A stretch of DNA of 50,493 nt from Betaproteobacteria bacterium (GTDB lineage Bacteria > Pseudomonadota > Gammaproteobacteria > Burkholderiales > Burkholderiaceae): positions 1 through 50,493 of the forward strand of contig RFXC01000005.1 in assembly GCA_009921765.1 (NCBI GenBank), read 5' to 3'. The position numbers and the translations under genes are program-made. Below are positions 26,590 to 36,567 of the stretch, piece by piece (the stretch's first letter is position 1; each line of letters begins with the position of its first letter). The notes beneath the pieces were generated by a model. It worked only from the letters and a program-made list of their open reading frames with translations, searched no databases and was not told the DNA's origin.

Positions 26590-28038
26590 TCAGCCCCGCT
26601 GAGCGTAGGGATTCGCGCCGGTCCGGAACTCGATCCGGAGCGGGGTTCCCTGAAGGCCGAAAGCAGAACGAACGGTGGATTCGAGGTAGCGCCGATAGGT
26701 GTCGGGAATGCGGTCTAGCGACGTGCCATGAATGACCACGATAGGCGGATTTTGCCCGCCCTGATGCGCGTAGCGAAGCTTGGGGCGAATCGGGCCGCGA
26801 CGCGGCGGTGCCTGCTGCTCGACCGCATCACGCAGCACCCGGGTAAGGCGCGGCGTGGACAACCGCGCGTAGGCCGCAGCGTGCGCAGCATCGACCGAGC
26901 GCATGACCGCCCCCACCCCGGCGCCCTTGAGCGCCGAGATGAAATGCAGTTTCGCAAAGCTCAGAAAATGCATTCGCCGATCAAGGTCGATCTTGAGCCG
27001 GTCGCGCTGTGCGGGCGAGGCCGCATCCCATTTGTTGACCGCAATCACGAGCGCCCGGCCCGCCTCCAGCACATGCCCCGCAATCACCGAGTCTTGATCC
27101 GACACGGGATCTGTGGCGTCGAGCAGCAGAATGCAGACGTTGGCGTCTTCGATCGCCTGAAGCGTCTTCACAGCCGAGAACTTCTCGACCATGTCGTCCA
27201 CCCGCCCCCGGCGCCGCAGCCCCGCAGTATCGACCAGGGTATAGGGCCGCCCGCCTCGCTCGAAATCAATCGCCACCGCGTCGCGGGTCGTACCAGGCTG
27301 ATCGAAGGCAATCAGCCGCTCCTCGCCCAACAGGGTATTGATCAGGGTTGACTTGCCGACATTGGGCCGCCCGACTACCGCAACGCGCACGGTGTGAACC
27401 ATGCCGGGCTCGGTGGCCTCTGTGTCAGGTTCGGTGTCGGCCTCGATGTCGGCCCCGGGATCCACCCCGGTATCGCTCTGACCGACGCCGCTGGCGTCGG
27501 CGGTTTCGGTCTGCGGGGTGTCGCGGGCAGCGACTGCGGCATCGAACGACGCGAGCGCTTCATCGACCAAATCGGGAATGCCGTCTCCATGCGAGGCTGA
27601 TACCGACAGCGGAGTTCCCAGTCCCAGCTCGTGGAATTCCGCAGCAACGATTTCACGACGCATGCCTTCGGTCTTGTTGACCGCCACCAGCACGTTTTGG
27701 GCGGTGCGACGCAGCTCGACGCCAATTTGAAGATCATGCGGCGTCAGGCCCTCGCGTCCGTCGACCAGAAAAATCACGCCATCGGCCTCAAGGACAGCCT
27801 GGCGGGTCTGACGGGCCATCTCGGCGGCGATACCCTCACGGGCCACCGGCTCGAAGCCGCCGCTGTCGATCACGATGAATTCGCGCTCGCCGACCCGACC
27901 GCGGCCATATTGGCGATCGCGGGTGAGCCCCGGTACATCGGCCACCAGGGCGGCACGCGACCGCGTGAACCGGTTGAATAACGTTGATTTGCCTACGTTG
28001 GGGCGGCCGACCAGGGCGATAACGGGGAGCCTTGCCAC
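26590..28038 (-). CDS. der: Ribosome assembly GTPase Der (EngA)
   Basis: Essential double GTPase for 50S subunit assembly. It has 482 residues with two G domains: '[17 protein letters not shown]' (G1) with '[14 protein letters not shown]' (G2/G3), and '[18 protein letters not shown]' with '[14 protein letters not shown]', followed by a KH-like C-terminal domain. The linker between the G domains (about 164-214) is unusually long and acidic, containing '[20 protein letters not shown]'. Der then BamB upstream and Hfq downstream is the standard order. Confidence 0.97.
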   Translation of the reverse strand: MARLPVIALVGRPNVGKSTLFNRFTRSRAALVADVPGLTRDRQYGRGRVGEREFIVIDSGGFEPVAREGIAAEMARQTRQAVLEADGVIFLVDGREGLTPHDLQIGVELRRTAQNVLVAVNKTEGMRREIVAAEFHELGLGTPLSVSASHGDGIPDLVDEALASFDAAVAARDTPQTETADASGVGQSDTGVDPGADIEADTEPDTEATEPGMVHTVRVAVVGRPNVGKSTLINTLLGEERLIAFDQPGTTRDAVAIDFERGGRPYTLVDTAGLRRRGRVDDMVEKFSAVKTLQAIEDANVCILLLDATDPVSDQDSVIAGHVLEAGRALVIAVNKWDAASPAQRDRLKIDLDRRMHFLSFAKLHFISALKGAGVGAVMRSVDAAHAAAYARLSTPRLTRVLRDAVEQQAPPRRGPIRPKLRYAHQGGQNPPIVVIHGTSLDRIPDTYRRYLESTVRSAFGLQGTPLRIEFRTGANPYAQRG

Positions 28039-28040
28039 GG

Positions 28041-29225
28041 CTACTCGAAGGCGAGCGCATGAAGCGCGCCGCCCATTGTCTGCACCAATGCGATCGACTC
28101 GAAGCGGATTGCGGCGCCCGACAATGGCCGCCCGAGATCGATTCGGGCAAGCAGTGCGCCGTCGTCGCGGCGAAGCAGGTGAACCACACCCTGACTGTCC
28201 CCCACCAGCACATGAGCCGGCGCGAGCAACGGGGCCGACAGTCCGCGCCCCGCCAGTTTTTCCTGTCGCCAGATGCTGGAACCGCTTCGCGAAAAAAGAT
28301 GCACATGCCCTTTTTCGTCACATACTGCGAGTGCTCTTTCGTCGACCGCAACGCCGGCGGCGCTCACCAGGTCGCGCGACCAGAGCGTTCTACCCGTTCC
28401 GACATCGAGGCAGGCAACCCGCCCCTGGAACGCCGCCGCGCAAAGATCGTTACCGGCGAGAACCGGCACACCCGCCACATCGGCGATCCGTTCGATTTCA
28501 TTGGAGCCCCGAGGAACCGAGACTGCCGCCTCCCAGCGCTGCGCGCCCGAATCAGCGGCCACAGCCAGCATTCGCCCGCCCGGCAGACCGACGTAAACCT
28601 GCGCGGCGTCCATCGCGATGGCGCCGGTCTGTCGTAGCACCAACGACGGCGCCTGCCGCTGAAAGCTCCAGCGACGCCCGCCGTTGCTCGCATCGAATGC
28701 AGTGACGCGGTTGTCGCTGCCGCGCACGACGACGATACCCTGGCCGACGGCCGGAATGGTGACGACCTCTGCGCCCACCGCGGCCGCCCAGCGCTGTTTG
28801 CCATCGGGGCCCAACGCGATCAATGCGCCGTCGCGCGCGGCGACTACGCCGATCTGTCCATCGGTTCCGATACCCCCGACCAACGCACGGCCGACATCAA
28901 CCCGCCAGTCGGCACTGCCCGTTTTGGGGTCGAGCACCGCCACGGAACCCGAGGGCGTAGCCACCCACGCCTTGCCACCGGCACGCGCCGGTTGGAAGCC
29001 AGGAGCGCCCGCAAACGACGCATCCCAGGCCTGCCGAATCGACCCACCGCCTTGAACCGGCGGTAGATCGGGGATCTTTGCCCGGCCCGACGAAAAGATC
29101 GCAAGGCCGCCACAACCCGACAGCGGCGTGGCAGCGAACAACGCGGCAGCAAGCAGCGAGCGCCTGCCGATCGCTTCTGGCAGCCGGACGGCAGCACTGG
29201 CCGGATGGCCTTGTTGCATGAGCAT
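28041..29225 (-). CDS. bamB: Outer-membrane assembly lipoprotein BamB
   Basis: Lipoprotein component of the BAM complex that helps insert beta-barrel proteins. The signal peptide ends in a lipobox 'ATPLSGC' (lipidated Cys near residue 38), followed by eight-bladed PQQ-type propeller repeats such as '[20 protein letters not shown]' and '[19 protein letters not shown]'. The start chosen is ATG 29225, 4 bp after the yfgM stop, with GGAGGG about 8 bp upstream; the N-terminal extension before the hydrophobic core is Arg-rich. Its place between yfgM and der is conserved. Confidence 0.94.
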   Translation of the reverse strand: MLMQQGHPASAAVRLPEAIGRRSLLAAALFAATPLSGCGGLAIFSSGRAKIPDLPPVQGGGSIRQAWDASFAGAPGFQPARAGGKAWVATPSGSVAVLDPKTGSADWRVDVGRALVGGIGTDGQIGVVAARDGALIALGPDGKQRWAAAVGAEVVTIPAVGQGIVVVRGSDNRVTAFDASNGGRRWSFQRQAPSLVLRQTGAIAMDAAQVYVGLPGGRMLAVAADSGAQRWEAAVSVPRGSNEIERIADVAGVPVLAGNDLCAAAFQGRVACLDVGTGRTLWSRDLVSAAGVAVDERALAVCDEKGHVHLFSRSGSSIWRQEKLAGRGLSAPLLAPAHVLVGDSQGVVHLLRRDDGALLARIDLGRPLSGAAIRFESIALVQTMGGALHALAFE

Positions 29226-29229
29226 CCCC

Positions 29230-29868
29230 TTAACCCTCCGCAGGCCCAAGCGCATCAAGCTTCAACTGCACCAGTCCGCGCATCGGGCTTGACGGTCCAA
29301 GCCGATCAAGCGCCTGGCGATAAGCCGCGCGCGCCTCGGCAGGCTTGTCCTGCGCGACGAGCAGATCACCGCGACGATCGTCGTAGAGCGCCTGATAACG
29401 ATCGGGTGCCTTGGCAGACAGAAGCGACAGGGCCTGGTCATAGGCCTTGTCGTCGATCATGAGACCCGCAAGCCGCACCCGTGCCACATGACGGAACTCT
29501 TCGTCTTTCGCGTGATCGATCGCCCATTGGAGCGGTACCCGGGCCGACTTGGTGTCACCCGCCTCGACATAAGCGCGAGCCGCCAGCAGGGCAGCCATCT
29601 GCCCGTAGGCCGTGGACGAGTAACGTTCAAAGAGTGTGCCTGCCGTTTCGCGGACCTTGGCCACGTCCTTGGCTGCAACCGCCTTTCTGAGCGCATCCCA
29701 CGCAAGCGACGCCTCAGCGGCCTGCTGCTGCTGATACCAGCCCCAGCCACGCCAGCCCGCCACGGCAAGCAGCACAACGGTGAGTGCTGTCATCAGCAGG
29801 TTGCCGTACTTCTTCCAGAATGCCTTGAGGCTTTCCAGCTGTTCCTGTTCTTCGAGGTCATACGCCAT
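29230..29868 (-). CDS. YfgM-like TPR membrane protein (ancillary SecYEG subunit)
   Basis: Protein of 212 residues with a short cytoplasmic N-terminus ('AYDLEEQEQLESLKAFWKKY'), one transmembrane helix ('LLMTALTVVLLAVAGW') and a periplasmic tetratricopeptide region. In E. coli YfgM associates with the SecYEG translocon and the PpiD chaperone; DUF2133 family. It lies between hisS (18 bp) and bamB, the same order as in E. coli. Confidence 0.9.
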   Translation of the reverse strand: MAYDLEEQEQLESLKAFWKKYGNLLMTALTVVLLAVAGWRGWGWYQQQQAAEASLAWDALRKAVAAKDVAKVRETAGTLFERYSSTAYGQMAALLAARAYVEAGDTKSARVPLQWAIDHAKDEEFRHVARVRLAGLMIDDKAYDQALSLLSAKAPDRYQALYDDRRGDLLVAQDKPAEARAAYRQALDRLGPSSPMRGLVQLKLDALGPAEG

Positions 29869-29886
29869 CAGTGAAACTTCCTGCGC

Positions 29887-31245
29887 TCAGTGAATCTGTC
29901 GATCATCAGGGTCATCCTGACGCTCGGGTTCGTCAAACTCGAAGTCGTCATCGGCATCGCTCAGCAGCGCATCGATGACGCTGTCGGGAAGCGTTTCCAG
30001 GGGAACTGACTGCTGACGCCCCGAGCCTGTGGCAGCCCCCTCGTCACGCAGCCACTTGAGCCCCGCTTCGCCCCTGGCAAGCTCATCGGGACCGAGCACC
30101 ACTGCGAATTGCGCACCACTCGCGTCAGCGCGCCGGAATTGTGACTTGAAGCTGCCACCCCCCGCGTGCATCAGGACATCGATGCCGGCATCGCGCAGTC
30201 GCTCGGCCGTGTGCAGCGCAGCCGCGAGCGTGTCCTCGCCCGAGTGGACAACATAAATGTCGCACTGCCCCGTCTCGGTCTCCACCGATTGTTCGCGCAT
30301 GAGTTCGAGGATGCGCTCGACCCCCAGCGCAAAGCCGATGCCCGGCGCGGGCTTCCCGCCCAGCATGCCGACCAGCGGATCGTAGCGCCCGCCACCACAT
30401 ACAGTGAGCAGACTGCCTCCGATGGGCGCGACCCACTCGAATACCGTGAGGTTGTAGTAGTCGAGCCCGCGCACCAGCCGTGGGTTCACGCGGTGGGGAA
30501 TATTCTGCGAATCGAGCAGGCGCCGGAGCTTGTCGAAATGCTGGCGCGAGGCCTCCCCCAGGTGATCCATCAGCTTGGGCGCGGCCTCGATCAGGCCCTG
30601 CATCGCAGGGTTTTTGGAATCCAGAATGCGTAGCGGGTTTGCATGCAGACGGCGCCGCGCGTCGTCGTCAAGCAATTCATGGTGAGCTTCGAGGTGGGCG
30701 ATCAGCGCATCACGATGCGCGCGTCGCTCCTCGGGCTGCCCCAGGGAATTGAGTTCCAGCGAGATACCCGTCAGATCGAGATCGTCCCAGAGCCGCTGGC
30801 AGAGCAGAATCATTTCCGCGTCGGCATCGGGTCCGGGTAGCCCAAGGGCTTCTGCACCCACCTGATGGAACTGCCGGTAGCGTCCCTTTTGCGGCCGTTC
30901 ATGCCGGAACATGGGTCCGGTGTACCACATGCGCTGCGGCCCTTCGTGGAGCAGGTTGTGCTGGATGACCGCACGGACCACCCCTGCGGTATTTTCGGGG
31001 CGCAGGGTCAGGGAATCACCGTTGAGTGAATCCACGAAGGAATACATCTCCTTCTCGACGATATCGGTCATCTCGCCAATACCGCGAACAAACAGGCGGG
31101 TGGGCTCGACGATGGGCGTGCGAATTCTCCGATAGCCATAGGAGCGCATGCTCGAGGCTACCGATTCTTCAAACCGACGCCACAAGGGCTCGTCGGCGGG
31201 CAACACATCGTTCATGCCCTTGACCGCCTGCAGTCTGTCGCTCAA
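29887..31245 (-). CDS. hisS: Histidyl-tRNA synthetase
   Basis: Class II aminoacyl-tRNA synthetase of 452 residues that charges tRNA-His. Motif 2 region '[20 protein letters not shown]', histidine-specific '[15 protein letters not shown]' and motif 3 '[15 protein letters not shown]' are all present. The anticodon-binding domain is followed by an acidic tail of about 25 residues ('[19 protein letters not shown]') that typical HisRS lacks. It is preceded by an 82-bp gap after ispG without a clear terminator. The HisZ paralogue lies downstream in the same array. Confidence 0.96.
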   Translation of the reverse strand: MSDRLQAVKGMNDVLPADEPLWRRFEESVASSMRSYGYRRIRTPIVEPTRLFVRGIGEMTDIVEKEMYSFVDSLNGDSLTLRPENTAGVVRAVIQHNLLHEGPQRMWYTGPMFRHERPQKGRYRQFHQVGAEALGLPGPDADAEMILLCQRLWDDLDLTGISLELNSLGQPEERRAHRDALIAHLEAHHELLDDDARRRLHANPLRILDSKNPAMQGLIEAAPKLMDHLGEASRQHFDKLRRLLDSQNIPHRVNPRLVRGLDYYNLTVFEWVAPIGGSLLTVCGGGRYDPLVGMLGGKPAPGIGFALGVERILELMREQSVETETGQCDIYVVHSGEDTLAAALHTAERLRDAGIDVLMHAGGGSFKSQFRRADASGAQFAVVLGPDELARGEAGLKWLRDEGAATGSGRQQSVPLETLPDSVIDALLSDADDDFEFDEPERQDDPDDRQIH

Positions 31246-31327
31246 ACCCAGTTCCTCCGAAAATCACGTGCGCTGCCGGGGGCGGCAGACACGATTGCTC
31301 TGTGAACAACCCGCCCGACGGCAGGCT

Positions 31328-32602
31328 TCACGCGTGTTCCACGTCGCGCGCAGCACCGTACCGGCGCTGTACATAGTTTTCAACGATTGCCTGAAATTCC
31401 TCGGCGATCCGCTCACCCTTGAGCGTAACCGTGCGCTCGCCGTCAACGAAGACCGGCGCCACCGGCGCCTCGTCTGCCCCAGGCAGCGAAATGCCGATAT
31501 CGGCATGCCGGCTTTCGCCTGGCCCGTTCACCACACACCCCATGACCGCCACCTGCATGGACTCAACGCCGGGATAGCGACTGCGCCAGATGGGCATTTG
31601 TTCGCGCAGAAAACTTTGGATGCTGGAGGCGAGTTCCTGAAAAAACGTGCTGCTGGTGCGGCCGCATCCGGGACAGGCCACCACCAGGGGCGCAAATGCA
31701 CGCAGTCCCATGGTCTGGAGAATTTCCTGAGCGACCACCACCTCTCGCGTGCGATCACCCCCCGGCTCTGGCGTAAGCGACACGCGAATGGTGTCGCCGA
31801 TTCCCTCTTGAAGCAGCACACCGATGCCGGCGGTGGAGGCAACGATACCCTTGCTGCCCATCCCGGCTTCGGTGAGGCCCAGATGAAGCGGATAGTCGCA
31901 GCGCGCAGCGAGCGCGCGGTAGACCGCCACCAGATCCTGAACATTGGACACTTTGGCAGACAGCGTGATGGCGTTCCCCGGCAGCCCGAGCGACTCGGCC
32001 CGCGCAGCGCTCTCCAGCGCCGAGGTCACCAGCGCCTCACGCATGACACTCTGCGCGTCCCAGGGATTGGACCGCGCCGCGTTGGTATCCATCAGTCTTG
32101 CCAGCAGGTCCTGATCGAGGCTGCCCCAATTGACGCCGATCCGCACCGGCTTCTCATGGCGGCACGCAACCTCGATCATCTGCGCGAAATTGTCATCGCG
32201 GCGCCGGCCTGCCCCGACGTTGCCCGGGTTGATGCGGTATTTGGAGAGCGCCTGAGCACACCCCGGAACCTGTTGCAGCAGCTTGTGTCCGTTGTAGTGA
32301 AAATCTCCCACCAGCGGCACATGGACCCCCATCCGGTCGAGCTGATCCCGGATGGCAGGCACCGCCTCAGCAGCGGCCGGCGTGTTGACCGTGATGCGGA
32401 CCAGCTCGGACCCCGCCCTGGCCAGATCCTTGACCTGAATGGCGGTTGCGATGGCGTCAGCGGTATCGGTGTTGGTCATTGACTGCACAACAACCGGCGC
32501 GCCGCCACCCATCACCACCGAATGATCTTGCCAGCGAACGGTCATGGCACGCGTTTGCCGACGCTTGAGCGGCCCAACCGCCATGGGAGCATCGTTCATC
32601 AT
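31328..32602 (-). CDS. ispG: 4-hydroxy-3-methylbut-2-enyl diphosphate synthase IspG
   Basis: 4Fe-4S enzyme of the MEP isoprenoid pathway that converts MEcPP to HMBPP. Near the C-terminus are the cluster ligands '[12 protein letters not shown]' (two Cys) and '[17 protein letters not shown]' (third Cys). The N-terminal TIM barrel has '[14 protein letters not shown]' and '[17 protein letters not shown]'. ATG 32602 is chosen because GAGG lies 5 bp upstream, overlapping the rodZ stop. Length is close to the usual betaproteobacterial 420-430 residues. Confidence 0.96.
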   Translation of the reverse strand: MMNDAPMAVGPLKRRQTRAMTVRWQDHSVVMGGGAPVVVQSMTNTDTADAIATAIQVKDLARAGSELVRITVNTPAAAEAVPAIRDQLDRMGVHVPLVGDFHYNGHKLLQQVPGCAQALSKYRINPGNVGAGRRRDDNFAQMIEVACRHEKPVRIGVNWGSLDQDLLARLMDTNAARSNPWDAQSVMREALVTSALESAARAESLGLPGNAITLSAKVSNVQDLVAVYRALAARCDYPLHLGLTEAGMGSKGIVASTAGIGVLLQEGIGDTIRVSLTPEPGGDRTREVVVAQEILQTMGLRAFAPLVVACPGCGRTSSTFFQELASSIQSFLREQMPIWRSRYPGVESMQVAVMGCVVNGPGESRHADIGISLPGADEAPVAPVFVDGERTVTLKGERIAEEFQAIVENYVQRRYGAARDVEHA

Positions 32603-32606
32603 CGCC

Positions 32607-33860
32607 TCACTCGATCCGGAACCTTGCAATGCCCTGCCGCATGTGCGGAGCGAGGTCGATCGGTACGCCCCGCCAGGTCACTGCGACGCCACCGGCGTTG
32701 CCAATGATGAGCGAGAGGGGTAGCTCACCGCTCAACTCGCGGACCGTGCCGGGGGGCTGCGTTCCGGTGACCAGGATCGCACCCGACGCGTCCCTCACTT
32801 CAATCCAGGAATCGGCCGGGAATCGCATGACCAGGGGATTAAGCGGCACCCCCGCGCCACCCGATGCGCCCGCAGCGCGCGGCACGACAACCGAAGCGGG
32901 CCAAGGCGGTGGGGTTGCAGGGGTTGAAGCAGAGGCAGCGCCCTGCGCGGCCACCGGCGCAGCGGGCGCGGCGACACTCTGTGCAGACGAAGCGGACTGC
33001 GGATTTGCGGGCTGCTGACTGGTCGCCTGCAAAGACAGCGGTGGCATGGTTGATGACGCAGTTGCTGACGCAGGCGTGCTGGTTGGGGGCGCCGCAGCGG
33101 CGGCGGTCGCCGTGCTGGGGGGCGCGCCCGGCAACGTGACAGGCGAATTTGCAGGGCTGGCGATTGCGCCCCCGGTCAGTGCACCAGCGCCTGCGGGCGC
33201 ACCGGCGCCTGCAGTCGGGCGCGTGCCCTGCTGGGCTACCGACCCGCCAACCTGCGGCGACGCGTCGGGCCGCGCTGCGCTTCCCGCTGGGCTCGCCCCT
33301 GCCCCTGCCTCGGTGGGCTGCGACAACCGCTCGCCCGACGGAGCCGTTGATGTTGCCTCGGAAGCCGGCGCCTTGAGATTGCGGTTCAGGAGCGTTGCAC
33401 CGCCGCCATAGAAAAACGCCAGTGCGATGACACCACCCACCAGCAGAAGCATCCACACCCATCGGCTGCCTGAACCGTTGCCACCAAAACCAAGGGCCCC
33501 CTCTCGTGGCATTGGGCGATTCAGCTCGGAGTCGGGCTTGAGCACATCGGTTCCGGGCAAGTCGGATTCGATTGCCTGAAGGAGCGGCGCCACATCGACC
33601 TCGAGCAGCCGGCCGTAGGAACGCAAGCTGGAGCGGATGAAGGTTCGACCTGGAAGCGACGCCCAGTCGCCCGTTTCGAGGGCGGCAATCTGCCGCGGCG
33701 CGAGCCTTAGCCGCGATGACACCAGGGAAGCACTGAAACCCCTGGCATCACGGAGCTTCACCAGTTCGGCGAGCGATGCGATGGCGACGACAGACCCGGC
33801 CGCCGCGCTGCCCTCTTCCGGCCCCGGCGCGGTGGCACCGGCGACAGCATCCGAGCTCAT
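32607..33860 (-). CDS. rodZ: RodZ-like helix-turn-helix membrane protein
   Basis: Protein of 417 residues: N-terminal helix-turn-helix (HTH_25; '[20 protein letters not shown]'), one membrane segment ('[20 protein letters not shown]'), a periplasmic stretch of about 170 residues rich in Ala, Pro, Ser and Gly, and a C-terminal DUF4115 domain ('[19 protein letters not shown]'). RodZ links MreB to the cell-wall elongation machinery. The low-complexity linker is long but normal in type. Its ATG overlaps the rlmN stop by 4 nt. Confidence 0.9.
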   Translation of the reverse strand: MSSDAVAGATAPGPEEGSAAAGSVVAIASLAELVKLRDARGFSASLVSSRLRLAPRQIAALETGDWASLPGRTFIRSSLRSYGRLLEVDVAPLLQAIESDLPGTDVLKPDSELNRPMPREGALGFGGNGSGSRWVWMLLLVGGVIALAFFYGGGATLLNRNLKAPASEATSTAPSGERLSQPTEAGAGASPAGSAARPDASPQVGGSVAQQGTRPTAGAGAPAGAGALTGGAIASPANSPVTLPGAPPSTATAAAAAPPTSTPASATASSTMPPLSLQATSQQPANPQSASSAQSVAAPAAPVAAQGAASASTPATPPPWPASVVVPRAAGASGGAGVPLNPLVMRFPADSWIEVRDASGAILVTGTQPPGTVRELSGELPLSLIIGNAGGVAVTWRGVPIDLAPHMRQGIARFRIE

Positions 33861-35023
33861 TGCGCCTCCGCGAGCGGAATGACCCGGCGACGAATCCGTT
33901 CGTTTACGCCAGTGCGGTCACGGACTTCGCCGGCCAACTGCCCGCACGCAGCATCGATATCATCCCCCCGGGTGCGCCGGATCGTGGTGACCCGCCCGCC
34001 ATCGGAGAGTCGCTGCGCGAAACGCCGCACGCGCTCCGCAGGCGACTTGCGCAAACCCGAGCCTGGGAACGGGTTGAACGGGATGAGATTGAATTTGCAC
34101 GGCACCCGCCGCACGCGCTCCAGAAGCTGTTCGGCGTGCTCATCAGCATCATTGACGCCATCAAGCATCACGTATTCGAACGTGATGAAATCGCGCGGCG
34201 CGCGATCAAGGTATCGAAGACAACTTTCCAGCAGTTCGTCGATGGGGTACTTGCGATTGATGGGCACCAGCTGGTCGCGCAGGCTGTCATTGGGCGCATG
34301 CAGCGACACAGCAAGCGCCACCGGACAATCGAGGCGCAAACGGTCGATCATGGGTACGACGCCCGAGGTGGACACCGTGACCCGCCGTCGTGACAGCCCG
34401 TAGGCGTGGTCGCTCAGCATGATCCTAAGCGCCGCCAGCGTGGCTTCATAGTTCTGCAGCGGCTCGCCCATGCCCATGAAGACCACGTTGCTGATCAGCC
34501 GCGAGCGTGGCTCGGTTGCGTCGCCGTCGTCCTCGAGTTCGTCTGAAGAAAGAGGAACCTGCCCATTCACACCGTCCCGTTCGAGCGCCCGGAGTGCAAG
34601 CCAGAGCTGGCCAATGATTTCATGGGAGGACAAGTTGCGCGAAAAACCTTGATGCCCGGTGGAGCAAAATCGGCAATGCACCGCGCAGCCGGCCTGCGTG
34701 GACACGCAGAGCGTGCCCCGCGAGGTTTCCGGGATAAAAACCGTTTCGATCGCGTTGCCGCTGCCCACATCAAGCAGCCATTTGCGTGTGCCATCGGCCG
34801 ATACATGATCGCGGAGCACAGGCGGCGTGAGCACCTGCGCATGAGCCTGCAGCAGCTCGCGGAAATCGCGAGCAAGATCGGTCATCAGGGAGAAATCGGA
34901 TTGGCCCCGCTGGTGAACCCAACGGAGCAACTGCTTCGCGCGAAAGGGCTTTTGACCCCACTGCCCGCAAGCGGCGGTCAGCGCATCCGGAGACAGGCCC
35001 AGGATTTCGACCCGCGACTGCAT
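33857..35023 (-). CDS. rlmN: Dual-specificity 23S rRNA/tRNA m2A methyltransferase RlmN
   Basis: Radical SAM enzyme that methylates C2 of A2503 in 23S rRNA and A37 in some tRNAs. The cluster motif is '[15 protein letters not shown]' (CxxxCxxC). The '[17 protein letters not shown]' block and the conserved Cys in '[10 protein letters not shown]' and later '[17 protein letters not shown]' regions fit the family. ATG 35023 ('[19 protein letters not shown]') is chosen, with GAGGGG upstream. An acidic insertion of about 25 residues (145-171, '[18 protein letters not shown]') lies before the MGMGEP block. No pilW-type TPR gene separates rlmN from rodZ. Confidence 0.95.
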   Translation of the reverse strand: MQSRVEILGLSPDALTAACGQWGQKPFRAKQLLRWVHQRGQSDFSLMTDLARDFRELLQAHAQVLTPPVLRDHVSADGTRKWLLDVGSGNAIETVFIPETSRGTLCVSTQAGCAVHCRFCSTGHQGFSRNLSSHEIIGQLWLALRALERDGVNGQVPLSSDELEDDGDATEPRSRLISNVVFMGMGEPLQNYEATLAALRIMLSDHAYGLSRRRVTVSTSGVVPMIDRLRLDCPVALAVSLHAPNDSLRDQLVPINRKYPIDELLESCLRYLDRAPRDFITFEYVMLDGVNDADEHAEQLLERVRRVPCKFNLIPFNPFPGSGLRKSPAERVRRFAQRLSDGGRVTTIRRTRGDDIDAACGQLAGEVRDRTGVNERIRRRVIPLAEAQ

Positions 35024-35102
35024 GACGGCCCCCTCATCGTCCCGGGACGACCGCGAGGGCGGCCCGGGCAAGACGATGCGAACCGACCAGGATCACGTGA
35101 CC

Positions 35103-35527
35103 TCAGCGCGAATGAATATCGAGGCCAGGGAAGAAGAAAGCGACCTCGTTGCGGGCGGTTTCTTCGCCATCCGAGCCATGCACCGCATTGGCATCGATAC
35201 TGTCGGCGAAGTCGGCACGAATGGTGCCGGGTGCCGCTTTCTTGGGATCGGTCGCGCCCATCAGGTCGCGGTTGCGCGCGATGGCGCCTTCACCTTCCAG
35301 CACCTGGATCATGACCGGACCGGACACCATGAAATCGACCAGATCCTTGAAGAAAGGGCGCTGACGGTGAACGCCATAGAAAGCTTCTGCCGGGCCCGCG
35401 ACAACTGGGTCATTCGGGCGGCAATGACTTTGAGGCCAGCGTTTTCGAACCGGCTGTAGATCTGACCAATCACGTTTTTCGCGACGGCATCGGGTTTGAT
35501 GATCGAAAGAGTGCGCTCAACCGCCAT
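35103..35527 (-). pseudogene. ndk: Nucleoside diphosphate kinase gene with a 1-nt deletion
   Basis: The start '[20 protein letters not shown]' is perfect Ndk up to 'ARMTQLSRA', then the frame shifts. In another frame the family sequence resumes exactly, with '[20 protein letters not shown]', '[20 protein letters not shown]' and the catalytic-His motif '[10 protein letters not shown]', ending '[10 protein letters not shown]'. The span is 425 nt, one short of the 426 nt (141 residues) of intact Ndk, so one base is missing within CGGGCCCGGCAG (plus strand about 35388-35397), probably a G in a G run. The shifted frame runs on to a stop after a non-homologous tail. Either the gene is broken or the base was lost in sequencing. 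Position before rlmN is conserved. Confidence 0.85.
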
Positions 35528-35728
35528 GGTGGCTCCAGGAATTCTTTTAAATGAACAACTTGCGATGCATTGTTGCGACAGATTAAACACTTTCGCTTGC
35601 AATTCGCAGAACCAAAGATACTATCACAGGAGCGCCCTTCGTTCGGGGCAAAGCGGGGCGAATACCCCTGCGCCCCGGCACCGCAAGGCGGGCGCTGCGT
35701 GATTACCCTGCCCGCCCTGCGGCTTCCC

Positions 35729-35759
35729 TTGAAAATCGGGCAACCGTCGCGCACATAAT
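35729..35759 (+). promoter_or_regulatory. Possible promoter of the Bax-inhibitor-1 gene
   Basis: TTGAAA (35729-35734), a 19-bp spacer and CATAAT (35754-35759). The spacer is longer than ideal. A good GGAGG (35776-35780) precedes the ATG. The 259 bp between ndk and this gene also carries an AT-rich stretch near 35530-35630, probably the divergent ndk promoter. Confidence 0.4.
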
Positions 35760-35786
35760 GATCGTCTTCATTCGGAGGTTTCTGCC

Positions 35787-36485
35787 ATGCAATATGGTGA
35801 CAATACGTTCGGTAGCAGCCCGTCGGTTCTGATCGACGTTGCCGCCCGCAACCGGGTTCTGCGCAACACGTACGCATTGCTTGCGCTGTCCATGATCCCC
35901 ACCGTCCTCGGTGCCTGGATCGGCGTGCGAACCGGCTTCAGCTTTTTTGCCGGCAGCCCCTTCATCGGCCTGCTGGTGTTCTTCGCAGTCGCCTTCGGTT
36001 TCTTTTTTGCGATCGAGCGCTTCAAGAACAGCGGCATCGGTGTCCTGCTGCTCCTAGGCTTCACATTCTTTATGGGCCTCATGCTGTCCCGCCTCATCGG
36101 GAACGTGCTGGGCATGGCCAACGGGGCCCAGCTCATCATGACGGCATTCGGCGGAACAGCCGCCATCTTCGGCGTGATGGCAACAGTTGCCACCGTCTCC
36201 AAGCGCGACTTCAGCGGCCTTGGAAAGTGGCTGTTTGTGGGCTTCCTGGTCATTCTGGTGGCCGCGATCGCCAACATCTGGCTGCAGATGCCGGCGCTGA
36301 TGCTCACCATCTCCGCGCTTGCCGTGGTAATTTTCTCGGCATTCATCCTGGTTGACCTGCAGCGGGTGGTCAATGGCGGTGAAACCAACTACGTCACGGC
36401 AACGCTTTCGATTTACCTGAGCGTCTACAACGTGTTCAGCAACCTGCTCGCCATTTTGGGTATCGTGGGCGGCGATCGCGACTAA
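35787..36485 (+). CDS. Bax inhibitor-1/YccA family membrane protein
   Basis: Protein of 232 residues with seven hydrophobic helices and the family pattern 'RNRVLRNTYALLALSMIPTV', 'GVMATVATVSKRDFSGLGKW' and 'VVNGGETNYVTATLSIYLSV', the last with the paired acidic residues of TMBIM proteins. In E. coli YccA binds FtsH and can inhibit it when the Sec translocon is jammed, an interesting link to the hfl and ftsH genes in this window. It is transcribed alone, followed by a terminator. Confidence 0.92.
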   Translation: MQYGDNTFGSSPSVLIDVAARNRVLRNTYALLALSMIPTVLGAWIGVRTGFSFFAGSPFIGLLVFFAVAFGFFFAIERFKNSGIGVLLLLGFTFFMGLMLSRLIGNVLGMANGAQLIMTAFGGTAAIFGVMATVATVSKRDFSGLGKWLFVGFLVILVAAIANIWLQMPALMLTISALAVVIFSAFILVDLQRVVNGGETNYVTATLSIYLSVYNVFSNLLAILGIVGGDRD

Positions 36486-36530
36486 CCACCCTCTTGATCG
36501 GCATTGCGCTCCAGGCGGAGCGCAGCGAAC

Positions 36531-36557
36531 CAGGCCACGTTCACGCGTGGCCTTTTT
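36531..36557 (+). terminator. Rho-independent terminator after the Bax-inhibitor-1 gene
   Basis: GGCCACG-TTCACG-CGTGGCC forms a 7-bp stem and 6-nt loop followed by TTTTT. The T run is on the plus strand only, so it serves the upstream gene and not convergent rlmD. Confidence 0.8.
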
Positions 36558-36567
36558 CATTCCGGAC

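Noticed and set aside
31246..31327. Terminator between ispG and hisS
   Set aside because: A short GC hairpin is present, but it has no T tract on the minus strand.
31148..32482. Plus-strand frame of 444 codons opposite ispG and hisS
   Set aside because: Antisense to two genes with strong signatures; the translation is His/Arg-rich without domains, typical of GC-rich complementary frames.
35103..35527. Programmed frameshift in ndk
   Set aside because: No slippery heptamer or stimulatory structure was recognised, and the family does not use frameshifting. A deletion or read error is simpler.
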